DNA of 64,000 nucleotides, taken from positions 1,954,570 through 2,018,569 of the forward strand of contig OX387602.1 in assembly GCA_947568835.1 (NCBI GenBank), read 5' to 3'. Shown one piece after another: positions 50,474 through 63,400 of this stretch. Under the pieces are notes generated by a model that had not been told where the DNA came from, did not search any database, and saw only the letters and a program-made list of their open reading frames with translations. Position 1 is the first letter of the stretch. Each line of letters starts with the position of its first letter. The position numbers and the translations under genes were made by a program. The DNA comes from Protonemura montana. Its lineage: Eukaryota > Arthropoda > Insecta > Plecoptera > Nemouridae.

Positions 50474-52071
50474 TGCTGAGAACGGCGACGACCACAGACG
50501 CCGACCACGTCCTAGCTGGTGCGTCCGACATGACGCTCGCGGGCACAATTAGCTTTGTCATGCCTTTTGACACCTAACCAATGAGAATACCCGCCGAGCG
50601 GTGGTTAACGTCGAGGCACACCCACCGTGGCCGCATGCAACAGCGCACCTTTTTGTCGTGGAAACTGGTAGAAGGGTCTCATTTGCTGAGATAATGGTAC
50701 TAGTGACATTCCTAATTATGGCACGATTTCACTAATAATCAACGAGACAACGAATTGTGCACCGCGTGCTTGTGAATTGGAACGAGCGGTGTTAGACGTG
50801 TATGGTTACAAATTAGTTAGTTGCACGGAAAGACTCATTGAGCTGCGAGGAATGAAGAAGATGAACTCGTTCAATTGCATTCGTTTCACGAGTTGCGTAA
50901 GCAGTAAGCTTTGAAGCTTCCAGTTAACGAATCATAAAGAGCAATTTATTTCACTTTTGTTTCATTGTACTTTTGTACAATGCATAGTAATGTGTCGTGA
51001 AAATAAACCACGCAAATAAAAAATAATTCCAATTAGCTTACATTAATTAAATATTGTATCAGAACGATTATTCAGCGCTTGGGCAAAATTGTGAAGCATA
51101 GCAAAAGTCAGGTATACTCGTTCTGCATGTTGTACGTTTCAAGCTTGGATAGGCGCATGCATAATTAACAACCGCACTCGCTTAACCATACAAATTTTTC
51201 ATGATATTAACGTTTTGTTACGCCTGGGACCTGACCTTTTGAGCAGAGTTTTGTTGATGTTGATGTTGTTGTGTGCAACTGCACTGTTTTTTGGGGACAT
51301 GCTCCACATTTTTCCTGCAACTTTCATTGCGAACACAAAACACAAAGTCGCCAAGCTAAGTTGGCTGGTCGAAGCCCGATGCTCTTTCATCGGCAAAACG
51401 TGTTGGGTAGGAACAGGGCGGGTCAGGTCAGGAACAAATTGCAGACGGTTTAAGTGCATGGTCTAGCCTAAGCACCCTGCTTCGAAAGCAATACCTCTTT
51501 GATAAGCTATACAATCTCTGTCTTGACTCGAATTCTTCAAGTGTAACGATATTGTATACTGGAATAAACTTCTTGAGACATATCTTGGTTGCGTTGCGCT
51601 GCCCGGGGTCGCAGAGCGTTACTAAAAGTGCAGCTACTGTTCACAACCAGCTCCTTTGTTGAAATTTAGATTGAGAAGCTCGGGAATTGGTCCCCGGCGC
51701 TGGTCTCCACGCGAGTGGAATGCTTCAAAATAGTAGTGTCGGCGAGAGTTGCATCAAGATGCAGCGGGAGCCGGGGTCTGAGAAATCCAACGTCAAACAG
51801 CCGTGAAATGAGTCTTTTGTGATTCTCCTGGCAAACGTCCGGACGGCGTGTGCCCCGCTCGGGTCAATTCGCCAAATGGCATTCAGCTTGACCGGGCGCC
51901 AATTGTATTGAAATTGCATATCGTTTCTCGCACATACACATCATTTTCAGCCCCCTCTTTATTTTGTCTCACTTCGCATTGATTCCACTTCCACGCGCCC
52001 TCCCTCCGCGTCGATATATTATTGTAGCCGGACTCTCACCCAGCGCAGGATCAAGATTTATTAAAGTAATA

Positions 52072-52099
52072 CTAGTCGCCCGTATTATTTAAGGGCAAC
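52072..52099 (-). mobile_element. Possible Helitron 3' end on the minus strand
   Basis: On the minus strand GTTGCCC and GGGCGAC form a 7-bp stem (one G-T wobble) with an 11-base loop, followed by CTAG and then T. A hairpin close to a CTRR|T end is the mark of Helitron 3' termini, although here the stem overlaps the CTAG. The element body would extend to higher coordinates. No 5' TC end or helicase was found there, so only a terminus can be suggested. Confidence 0.25.
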
Positions 52100-54282
52100 T
52101 TTTCGCGTAACCTTACACTACTTGCAACTCTTGCATCGTAGCTCACTTTGCTGCATTGTCCTGGTCCCCTTCACTCTGTAGCATTGTCCTCCACAGCATC
52201 CAGCACATCCTTTGGGCCTCTCCATTTCCTCTTCCTCCTCGAGAGCTAGCGAAGCTTTCTTTCTACCCCCGTCTCATCCACGTCCTCATCTTCCATCTCT
52301 ATATACACGTTAAATACATCTGGCAGATTGGAAACTCTTGGAAAGTGCCCTGGGCGAAGTTCGATTCGGTCCGAACCTCGTCATTCACCAACTTTTCCTG
52401 CTTGTTCCTTGCCCGCTCACCCCTCCCGCGCGGCTCCTTTAGCCCGAGATCGTCCCAGCGTTCCAGGCTTGACGTCCACATGCCATACCCTAAAGCACAC
52501 GAGCACCATTTAGATTTAGGAATTATTAGGTCCCGATCTTTTATGGTCGAATGCCATTATTTGATCGAAAGGAAAACATTTGGAAAGTCCGCTCTTCCAT
52601 ATTGCGGTCTGCGCACAATTTATCTCGCTCATCCGTAAAAGTTTTCGGACGTGAAGTTTGTTGCTTTATTTTCGAAATTGTAGTTACAGCAAACATGGTA
52701 AATTTGCCCTGGCTGGCTGCTTTTGAGTTGCCGAGTCGAAGGAGAAAAGATTCGGCGGCCTTCGGTGTCTTTGTTCGAGCCAGGCAGTGCATCCAATTAA
52801 AATTCATTGGGTCGATAAAAGTCTCCGTGTAGAAGTATGCATGTTATTAAATATTCTTTTTGAGAAGTTTCAAAATCGGTGCAAAAACTTTGTTACCTAC
52901 TACCTACTTTGAAATACGAGATGAAATATTCGAGATAAAATAGGAGACATAAAGATGCTACGCTGTAGCACTGTATTAACTTTTAAGTTTTAATAAGACG
53001 TATGTATATAGGGGTAGTTTTGGCGTAGTTTTTATTTGCGTTAGATATAAAATAATTCCTTCTATAGCCGGAAGATCTTCTTAAACCAGATCTCTTCTTT
53101 CGAGCGAAACTTTTTAAAACGCTTGCATTATAATAAGGAGGTGCACTAGCATGTGAAACTACACCTCAATTCTTTCAAGCACCTTTCTCTCCTAATCGAA
53201 TATCCCCGACTACCTTCAAACACGCCAAGATCATAATCGTTTTTTACACCCCTAATTGTTTCCATTAACCATTAGTTGCACTCTAATCCGCTAGCAACGT
53301 GACACCCCTCGATTAGGCCCCAGCTACAGGCGCCGCGACGCCGCTGCGGGCGGCGCCCCGCAGGACTCTAGTTTCCGATGGCATCGCCGTCTTTTTGCGG
53401 AAGACGCTGTGATTGTCTTACGAGACGACCCCCGGCCGCCGGTCGCAGGTTTTTATCCCCACATCCCCACACACGAGATATTAGCGTCGATTATATCCTC
53501 GTCGACGCTCTGATGTGGTAGCGTCGCGGCGCTGGGTGTGTAGCCGTCGACGTCTTTTAGGACTAAGCCACGGCTTCTGCCAAGAAACACTCGGGGAACG
53601 CGGCAGCGATACGACAACGATTCTGTGGAGATTGCGGTAAAAACTGATCTTGCCCTAATGCTTCTTGGAGAGTTTCTATTAAGTGCAGGCTTGCGCTCGT
53701 CGGTCCACGGTTTCCACAGATATTATGCCGGAAATATTATGAAAAAAAAAAGTTCTTGAGGCATGCATGTGCATGGCCACATTAAATGGACCCCAAGAAA
53801 AGATTGATAGATTATGAATGGGTTCAAGTTAGCAGTAAAACAGATAATCTGTGCATCAGTATAAAACAGCTTCCTTTTTACTCCAAAACAACGTTCTAAA
53901 AAGCTTAAAAACCATTTAAATATATATCACAGACCCGGCTATTCATTAATTCTCCAAGTTGACTCCAGCGGTGGTGTGGTTTGGCTCATTATGTGAGTAT
54001 CATGGACTCTTGAATCCAAAAGAGTGAAATAAACACGATGGTCTCCACGCCGCACTCTGCGCTCTTTTTTTGTCCACGACGCCGTGGTGGCGGTGGTGGG
54101 TTTGCTTCCAGACTGGACTGATTATGTCGGGCATGGGAAGTGTCTGCTCTGTTCCGCCAGTTATGGCATACATAAAGAAGCGTAATGGCAGCCTGCCGCT
54201 AAGGGGTGGCAAGGGGATGATACCGGCCACGTGTGACTCTGTGCTGCCTGCTTGCTTGCTTCCTTGTATGCTATATAATACC

Positions 54283-54300
54283 GACGCCGACGCCGACGCC
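54283..54300. repeat. (GACGCC)3 micro-repeat
   Basis: Three perfect tandem copies of GACGCC, another member of the set dispersed over the window. Confidence 0.9.
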
Positions 54301-55577
54301 GCGTACGCGTGTGCGTGAATAAAAATATTATCTCTAGGCCAAATGTGATGCCTTATGTCTAGCAGGGAGAGAGAGCGAGCCAGATTGTGAGATAGACGAT
54401 GTCCGGGAAAGCGAGTCGTTTAAAAACAATGGGTGTGATGTGGTTTGTGAACATGGCAGTTAGAAAAAATGTGATGGTGAAAATCTGTCATATTATTATT
54501 GTATAAAATAAGCCTTTGCGCGACGGGGTCTTCTTCTAGCTCGAAGCTTGTGTCAGGCAATTCATCCCCCAACCCTTCTGGCTGTTTAAAAATTATCTGT
54601 TGGCTAAAATGTGTTGCCATTTATCGCCGAGAGATTATTAAGCCTTGTTTTAAATGAACTTGTGCTTGAACCTGAGGATTGAAGCATCTTTCGTGTCATT
54701 TTTAATATACTTGTTTCTAAATAAGTCCACCCTGTGAGTAAAGAATTTCCAATTAAAATTAAATTAAAATATTACGTTGTGTGGAAATATTGATAGATAA
54801 AATAAGTAGAAAGATAACGTAACATATTCTCTCTGCGTCCAGTGGTTCACCATTCCCATCGGTCAGCCCCAGCAACTAACATGTCTCACAATCCACATTG
54901 CAATGAAATGATGGAACAGTTGGCACAGAGCCGGGGTCTTCTATCATCGCATCACTGTATGTCGTGTGTCCACTTCTGCAGGCGTGATGTTTGGACCCCA
55001 AACAATGACGGAAATCATCGCCCGGCAGGATGAATAATTCCCGACATTTCACGAATTATCCACGTTTTGCCGGTGATTGTGTGACCCTGCTTTGTTGTAC
55101 CTACTAGCATGCGATACCGCCGGTCCAGGTCTGCCCCACGTAGTCCCTGCGTTTCGTGCACGGCTTGTCCAGAAATGCGTTGCTTTCCCTCCCTCTGATG
55201 AATGAATATTCATCAGTTGATGCTTGATCTTGCTCGGAGCGAGGCTTAGAATCCTTTATACACATTTCCTATTTTCTCTTTTCGAAGTTTTAATTAATGT
55301 GCGCCTGTGCGGCTTTCAGTTGGTATGATCTCCGGTGTCTCTGCGGCTCCTTTACTCGAGCCAGCAACCCCATCAATAATTCCCGTGCGTTCGTCGGCTC
55401 GTTTCTCATTCAATTATTTTTGTAAAATATCGCAAAGTTCGTGGCATGCTAATTAATATCCGTCGAAGCAGCAGCCGATTGTGTGTGAGTGTTTCGCTAC
55501 GCTTTCAACATCTGGGGAGTCATGCTACTTTGATGAGAATTAACCGTTTCGAACTTATTTATAACAATCTTTGACAG

Positions 55578-55633
55578 TTCAATTAGCACCGTGTGCGCTA
55601 AATGCAAGCTGCACTGGAATTCAAGTCGACGAC
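55578..55633 (+). other. Weak cryptic-exon candidate (56 nt) in frame with exon 1
   Basis: CTTTGACAG ends at 55577 as an acceptor, and GACGAC|GTAAGT at 55633/55634 gives a good donor. Joined in the phase left at 16550, the 56 bases stay open and read VQLAPCALNASCTGIQVDD, a cysteine-bearing extracellular-style peptide. The pyrimidine tract is weak, and an open frame of this length is expected by chance fairly often. Confidence 0.2.
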
Positions 55634-58248
55634 GTAAGTACCAAAAATCTCTGTTAATGGATTGCCTTTCATGGCATTCATCGATTGTGCGCGTGTATTA
55701 TTAGTTCGGGAAATGCATGCAAGTGCGTCCTGCATAACTTAGCTGAAAACGCGTACACGTGTTGCTACGCGCGAAGCGAACACTAATTCCTGTGGAACCA
55801 TCGAGCATCGAAATCCAAAATTTGGCGCCGCTTTATTATTGTTTCCTTTGTACTGAGGGTGCATCGCAATTAGATTGCGTGAGCCTCGTTAACTTTGATC
55901 GTGTGATCCAGGAGATTGCATTGCCGTGCGTCTTGCCGAGGGTCGCGGCACGGCGAGGGGTGGGAATGATTGGGTGACGGATGCACCACGAGCATCTGGC
56001 GTCGCCGTCGGTCATTAAGCGGCGTCGCCAGCGTCGGTCTTGACCGTCTCCCTTGTCAATTAGATACAATATGAGCGGGACACTACACGCGTATCAAGCG
56101 CATGCTGTTGGTAACAATTGGTGACCGCATGAAAGTTATATACTCGTTCCGAGTCTAAACGTATTGCAAGTTTATTGTTATAACAAATTAACTTCAAACC
56201 GAAGCTGCCAATTAATGGGAGTAGGTACATGGATGGCGACAGTTAATTAACAAGACCGGCAAGTTACTTTGTACGCAAGAGGAAATTCATTCCGCAGGAG
56301 AAATCTAAAACGAAATGTATCACGAAACGTGTTTCTCATTTTGTCCCGATACACATACGACCAAACATAATTTTTGCTCTTGTTTTGTTTCCATCTAACT
56401 CGCGCGAGCCGACGCCGCCGCCGTCGTCGACGTCGTCATTCTCGGCGTGTTAGTGTTGTCTGTTTGCTTACTCGTCGCCAACCTGGGATGTCTCGACGAA
56501 TAAATCCATTGTTGATATTGTCGAGTCACCTCTATCGAAGCTGTGCCAATAGAGGCTAGCGGTTGTCGACAATGCCGATGGCAAATACCGCGGTGCGCTC
56601 TGTTCGCTGGATTGATTGCCGGTGCATCGAGTTCCTAAACAACAGACGTTTCACCGAGGGGGCAGCACAAGCAGCCACGCAAGGATGTTTAGCGCCCAAA
56701 GAAGCGCAACTTTCTTGCGCCGTATTTGAACGGGTAATGGAATTCTCTGGTCAGGAAACAAGTTTTCTATCTTATGCCATTGCTTTCCGTCTTTTATCAT
56801 CTAACCTTTTCTTTACGAAGAAGATCGTCTCCCATCAAACCTTCTAGCGTTTTTCCGTTGCTTTTCTCTTACACACAATCATCTTTGTTCAGCGTTTCGT
56901 CTCTGCTTCATGCTTTTACTTCATATATTTTATCATAGTTTCTTCTGTCATCAAACATTCTTCCATTTTTTCCTCTATATATTTTATGCTTGCTGAGTTG
57001 CGCGACATCTTTCTATAAGCAATATGACATTCCCATATTTATAGTTGTGGATTTTTATGTTCGTCTTTTTGAAATATTTTACCCAGTTTTCCAACGTCTT
57101 TTTCGATTCTTGTTTTGCGAGGATTACCTCGGATGAAAACGGCGCGCGCTCTTATCCTGACGTTTTGTCAGGATTAAGCTGCAGGAATTGGATCCAAAAA
57201 ATCGCCCGTCCCTTTGAACGATTTTATTAAGGAATACGTTAAAAAATTATAAAAACTCGGCCAGAGTTTTGAACGCAAAACTGAAAGCGGAGAAGTTCTT
57301 GGCTTTGTTCCTCAAAGGACTCACACACCCACACCGTCTTGCTAACCAGATTTCACAAACAAAACAGTTCTCAGTCATTTAAGTAGCAGCGAAATTTGCA
57401 CGAAGTCGCACGAATTGAGTTAATAACGAGGCGCAGATCTGGGGAAAGTAGAATAAAAACAGTTCTTTGATGTCTCTAATTAAAATGCTTCATTAAAATT
57501 TAGAAAATTGCTTTGGCTTCCAAATTTTACAAACTGTCTGAACAACAAAATTCGTTGTGATCTAATTGTCGCCGTGCAGTCTAATTGTTCTCTCCAATGT
57601 TTGTACATATTTAGTGGAAATTGCCAAAGGAAATTTTGATATTTTCCCAAAAGTTTAAAGTTAAGACAAATGAGTCCAAAATCAACGTTGTTAAGCTGCT
57701 ACCCCTAGCTCGCCAAGCTAAGCCAGAGTTATGACCTTTCGTTAAGCATGTTTATATTAAGGGAAAGAGGGAAAACATTGCTAGTATTTGCAACATCTAC
57801 GGCTAAAAATCGTAAAGTTTTCCCCAGCACACATTTCGAAACGTCTAACCGCGCGGATATTATTATTTATTGCTGAAAATGATTAACCCCAGTCGTGCCT
57901 ATAGGATCCCTCGACAATCCATCATTCGAACACAAAATTCAATCTCACAGCATTTACCTCAACTTGGAAATAGTTACTTTATTGATGATCACGGCAAACT
58001 TTAAAGAACCTGTGTGACTCTTCAGTACTGAAAGAAAATTCGAGTCAGCTGAAAACTCTTTGACTGGAAAACTCTTTGATTCTCCTCGCCAGACACGCGA
58101 CGAATTTTTACCACTGGCAAGTAGTGTCGGTACACTTTACCTCGACGTACTCCATACATACGTACTCCACTCCATATTCATTGTATATTGTAAATATATT
58201 GCATTGTTTAACTGACGTGTCCAATATCATGTATGTGATCAAAAAGGA

Positions 58249-58281
58249 AATAAAACAAAATACAAATACAAATACAAATAC
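58249..58281 (+). mobile_element. Possible 3' tail of a non-LTR retroposon
   Basis: AATAAA (58249-58254) is followed by an A-rich spacer and (TACAAA)3TAC at 58261-58281. Many animal LINEs and SINEs end in a polyadenylation-like signal plus a short A-rich tandem tail of this kind. No reverse-transcriptase frame or polymerase III boxes were recognised upstream, so it may be a simple microsatellite. Confidence 0.3.
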
Positions 58282-60060
58282 ATCAATCCTTTTAAAAGTA
58301 TGAAATCGAAGTTCTATCCATCCTCTGTTCATAATCGCGATTGAAATTGCTCCACTTTAACGCTTTCAAGACAGAGACATGCCACGATCCACCCCCCGGT
58401 TTGTCACAAACGTATTTCCGTGAAGCGACACACAATTCGCTTTCCTCGGGACGGTGCCACTCGCCGCGGACTACCCGCAGTGAGGAGTGAAAGAGATTCA
58501 AGACACACTTTTGTATTATTGAGTGTGTCTTGTCCAGAACTGTATATTATATTGTAGCTCATGAATTCCAGCCTAAGGGCTGAATGAAAGGGTGGAAAAC
58601 AACATCCGACTGCGGCCCGTAAAGTGCGGCGGAGCCTACTTTGAAAATTGGCCGCATGCCACTGCCAGTGGAACCTCATATTACACACTTCGGGCTCTTT
58701 TATTCGAAATCTTAACGGCTTATCTCTGCAATTCCTCGGGGATATTTACATAAAATACCCACATACTAACTTGCATAGTCATATTTTCTCTGGGCTAGAT
58801 AGCAGCTTTACGGTTATCACAAAATACGCGAGGATATATATTAACGACCGTGCGGTCTCGTGAAAGTTTTACATTTTTTAAACGCAATGTTTTTCTCCTT
58901 GTGAAATTCTTTCATGAAGGCGTCAATATGATTGAACTTTAAATTATCTACAACGTGAACGTTGCTCAGAAGAGTTTAGTTTTGTTCTTGTTTCGGTGGT
59001 AACAATGAAAGTTTCCGTGATGTAATTGAAACTTGCCGTGTGGCTCAAGACTGAACCGAGGTCTGGTTGCAAATTGCGTGCTCGCCTAACTAGATGTAAC
59101 CTCGATAAAAGTTGCGATGCGATCGCAGATAAAGGAAGTTGAGTTCACTGGTTACCCTGTTCATTGATAGGAGAGATCACGTTTGTAGATGCAAGGAACA
59201 TCAAGATTATGTTTGAGATAACATTTCAAAGATGTCAGTGGATGTGGGTAACAAAGTGAAAAATAAGGATCAAGTTGTGCCACAATTCAAAGATTGTAAA
59301 CGATTCAAATTATTGTCTTCATCGGTTCTGAACATTATTAGTAATAATCGACATCAACCCACTTGGGTAGATAAAGCTACGCTTAAGTCAGTTCTGCGCT
59401 CTGGTGCATGTTCCAAGAACAGCAAATATTATAATCACACCAGAACGAGAACTATATATGCAGGTAATTGCTGGCAATTTCATCCAGGTGTCGCGACTAG
59501 CAGTTACAGCAACCAACAGGGCAACACTTTTCATCGCCAGGAAAATTCCATTTCCCACCCGACACTGGCCGTCGTTCAGTCGATCCCATACATCAATTTT
59601 AACTAGCACCCACTTCACATAATAATTTCCTCGCAAGAAACACCTATCCAGCAGCTGATTTCATCGCGTGTTCAGAATAATTAGCCCAATATTCTTCGCA
59701 CACGACCGGCATAGTTTAGTTGAAAGTTTAAACACCTCGGCAACTAACGCTTTGTTAAAATAGTGACTAATATAAGAGAACTCGTCGAGGTAATCATATT
59801 CTTAGTAGTCACACAGAGTGCGCGAGTAAAGGACATTCATAGGAAGATTATGTCCTTCTAACCCGCCGAGGAGCGCCACTTAATGAAAATCTTATGAAGC
59901 TTCAAAAATGGCGCTTGGAATTAATTAAACAGTTGGCGGAGAAACGGAATTTTAAAAGTCTTGCACGCACGCCACAGCGATATATTTCTTTACCCCTGAA
60001 ATAAATTTTTAACGAATAGGAAAGTTGGTTCGAGTTGTTCTCCTCCAAACATTGATACTC

Positions 60061-60431
60061 AATTCCGTTTTAATTTAATCGTACGTGATCACGGCACCTC
60101 CACACCTGTATATGAACACATAATTCCGCTTTAATATAAGCTAATTATGCTACAACACGGCACCTCCACAGTTGTTTTACTTGGACATTAACTACTTTAC
60201 CACTAAAATGTAAGCTTCCGCTAGGAAACACCTGGTACCTACTGCTTTCTTCCAATTAGGAAGTTATAAACCCGTTTTAAAGCTTACATAGACACGGCAC
60301 CTCCACATTATTGATGCTTAAATATGCATGTTTTATCTCCCATTCTTAAGCTTTCGTCAGGGCATCACACCAGTCTTCTTCAAATTACTACATTTTAAAA
60401 CAGCTTTAAAGCTTAGCACGGCACCTCCACA
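60061..60431 (+). repeat. Four-copy array with CACGGCACCTCCACA core
   Basis: The 15-base core CACGGCACCTCCACA is exact at 60090-60104, 60156-60170, 60293-60307 and 60417-60431, at spacings of 66, 137 and 124 bp. The first two units share an upstream AATTCCGYTTTAAT (60061-60074 and 60122-60135). The third and fourth have inverted arms just before the core: TGTAAGCTT/AAGCTTACA (60209-60217, 60280-60288) and TAAGCTTT/AAAGCTTA (60347-60354, 60408-60415). In the first unit the palindrome CGTGATCACG overlaps the core. The cores are exact while the rest has diverged, which suggests selection or a duplicated binding site or RNA motif. I recognise no known element. Confidence 0.75.
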
Positions 60432-63400
60432 TTAGAGTGAACACACAACAGGATGTAAGCGAGCAAAGATGAGAAAATAAACCTAGATCTCTAAAAATCG
60501 TGAAGTATTTTTTCTCTTGCCTACCACCCGTCTACGGCCGGTCATTTGAACGCGTTATCACGGAAACCTCATGCCTGGCTGGACCAAACGAAGATGCTAC
60601 GCTGAGCGTGCGTGTGGAGAATGCATGTCACGGGCCTTTGTTTACTCCTGCACTAAACGAATAAATATATTATTGTTTCATTTCACCCTTCCAGTGATGC
60701 CTTTCTGAATTCACACAAAACGTGGAGATCACCGCAACGCAGGAGCACATGGCATGAAAACTCATGCATTACTTAACTCTGACCATTTCACTTGGAAATA
60801 ACGTTGGGATGAAACAGGAACGAGCACAGCGCTGGAAAAATACCACAACAGTATCCCATAATAAATGTACACTTTTATAACAGCTATCAGCGCGCTGTTG
60901 TCTTTTCATTTCAGTATACAATTAGCCAGGAGCGTGCGGACGGTTCGAAGGTTTATTTATTTTTGAAAATAACAACTGAATGATCTTCAAACGCTTCAGA
61001 TGTCTGCAGCGACGCCTTCTGTGCGAGGGATGAATAATTTCCTTCTCAAGATGGTTGTCACAATTTGCAAGTGAGACGCAACCTTTGAGACAAACAGACG
61101 TTGGCTACACACACGTTCCCCGTCTGTGTGTAGCGGTTTTGTTCGATAATCTTGCGGCATATAATGGAGGTAAATCTTCCCACATGCAGCATTACACGTC
61201 TAGGAGACGTCATGCTCGTGTGAATAGCTTTAGATTCAATAATGCTGCTCTGGGATATGAGTTTCTATTCGCAGTACAAGAGCGAAGCTTGTGGATCAGC
61301 CATATGCACCATATGATCCATATTTACCTTTGCTGATAATATTCGAGCTGCACGTTTATAAAGGCTGCCCAAATACTTATCATGTATCCAACCGATTAGG
61401 TAATTCAAGAATGAAGGTGCAATTGTGAATACACTCATGAGAAGCGATGGAAATGAAATGGGTGCGCACAGAAACTCCCTGGCCTCCAGGCTCAAATCGC
61501 TCACACAGAACATATTGGTGATTTCAAATTTCGTTCATTACATCTTGCATAAATCATCAGGCACATTTTTACGGCAGAGTATGTGATTTAGTTATCAGCA
61601 TTTGATTTCGAAAGTTCAAAGTTAAAACCTAATTGAACATCGTGCTTTCATTAAATCCACCTTTGATTAGAAAGGGAGGCTGTTTACGCTTCCGCGACGC
61701 GTGCGTACACGCACGGACCTGATTTTCTTCCTGGGACACCTATTTATTTAAAGTTGTTTCACGGCCTTGTGCACGATGTCTATTCAAAACACATATTCCT
61801 CTAAGGAACGTCGCGGTGGCGGGATAACAAGAAGGGATCTGCATGGGCCTACACCTCAACCCTTGCCGTACAAGCCGCGGAGAGTGCGTACGGTGCGTGG
61901 AGACCGAGATAGAGTACGTTTAGAACGCACGAGCGAAATGCAATTAAGGATAACGTGAAACTCTGAATGTGACGCACCGCCGCCAGTGTTATCCTTCTCC
62001 GTTCCTGCAGACTGCCACGCTGCGTCATCCGGTGACAGTTCTTGATTGACAATGTCGGGGATTAAGTTCAAGGGCTATATATAAATTCGATGTGGAAATC
62101 CTAACTACTTCCCCCACAATCGACTTGATTTCTCCGTGAAACGATACGGAATGAGTTTGCAAGTAAATTATTTGCTTCGATTCATCTGCAATCGCATTGC
62201 GCGTGGCTGGCGGATGCACCTACGTGTTCTGACATTGGGAATCGATGTCGTAGTAGAATCAGTTTGTCATACGATTTGAGGTTCGGTTTCTGGCCGAAGG
62301 AAGGAAATCATTCGGAGGAAAAATTGACAGTGAAATATCAGCTTGCCATAAAAAAATCAGTGTCTCACGACAAATTATGTCACTCACATATGGAAATATT
62401 TTTTCAAACAATCCTACAACCCCAAATGATTTTAAATTTAGAATAACCGACGTTTTTTTCCTTGACTTTTTTTAATGTCATTTTTCAATTTTGAATCTAT
62501 TGCAGTTGTATAGAAAACCACGACACGTAATTCGGTGCTTTTATTGTGCAAGTACCAGCTCGTTCCTCTGCCAAAACCGCGGGTTAAATATTACATGAAG
62601 CGCTAAGCATGCCAAACCTTGCATATGATTACAATTACTTCAATAGGTATTCAACATTACGCATAACTCAGCCCTTACCGGGGTACAAAATTATCTCTAT
62701 GAGTTGAAACAATATTATTAGCGCGATTTAATAGCGTGAACAGCCAGAGAATCAACAGTCAATTCCAGAGCTACAATAATCCAACCGACGCCGGCGTGTG
62801 GTTGCTCATGGCTTGCTCAAATTATACGCCTGTTTATAAATTCATGGCATTCATCTCTGCACCAATCTCGATTGAATCTCTCTTTATCACTCGGCCGCTG
62901 CGCATTATCAAGCGAAACAATTACGCAGCCGCCTGCGCGAAGCTGGCCCGCGAGGCGGCTGCGCGAAGCTGGCCCGCGAGGCGTCGGGCCTCTGTTCCGC
63001 TGCCGGCGTCGTCTATTCTCTGATTGCCAATACACAGGCGAGGAAATGAGGTTATGTCACTGCGAGCACATTTTCTCGAGCTTGCCGGAAGCCATCAACA
63101 GAACACAGCTCGCTGATGAAGAGGCTCAGCATGAAGGAAGAAGGTCGCAACCTGGGCAAATATATGTGTGTGTGCCTCCTTTTGGTAAATGGGTATTCAG
63201 ATGGGCACCTTTAAACACCCTTCCATTTGATAGGCGAGGTAATTTCATAATCGCTCAGGTAGTGAAGAAGATTACAAGATAGGCCATGTCTTATCAAAAC
63301 AAGCCAACAACACGTTTTCAGCGGAAAACAACAGATTCATGAATATTACATTAAAGTTTTTTTTTCATAATCTTGTTTGTGTAATATTCGCACATTGATG

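Larger units (their letters stand above)
44153..52071. other. Non-coding intronic stretch
   Basis: No gene is supported. GACGCC-type hexamers are dense near 44962-45014, 45490-45514 and 46609-46636. Microsatellites include G-rich 46741-46780, (GT)n at 48110-48129 and a T run at 49906-49933. Short open frames lack motifs. Confidence 0.5.
52100..60060. other. Non-coding intronic stretch
   Basis: No gene is supported. The largest open frame (52156-52638, 160 codons) has no motif and lies in C/T-rich sequence. GC-rich, GACGCC-bearing patches occur at 53330-53560, 55995-56036 and 56408-56450. Weak items are the cryptic exon at 55578 and the retroposon-like tail at 58249. Confidence 0.5.

Noticed and set aside
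52156-52638. 160-codon plus-strand open frame
   Set aside because: C/T-rich low-complexity composition, overlapping open frames in other phases, no motif.
59450-59470. ATGCAG followed by GTAATT as a recursive splice site
   Set aside because: No pyrimidine tract and no convincing branch point upstream.
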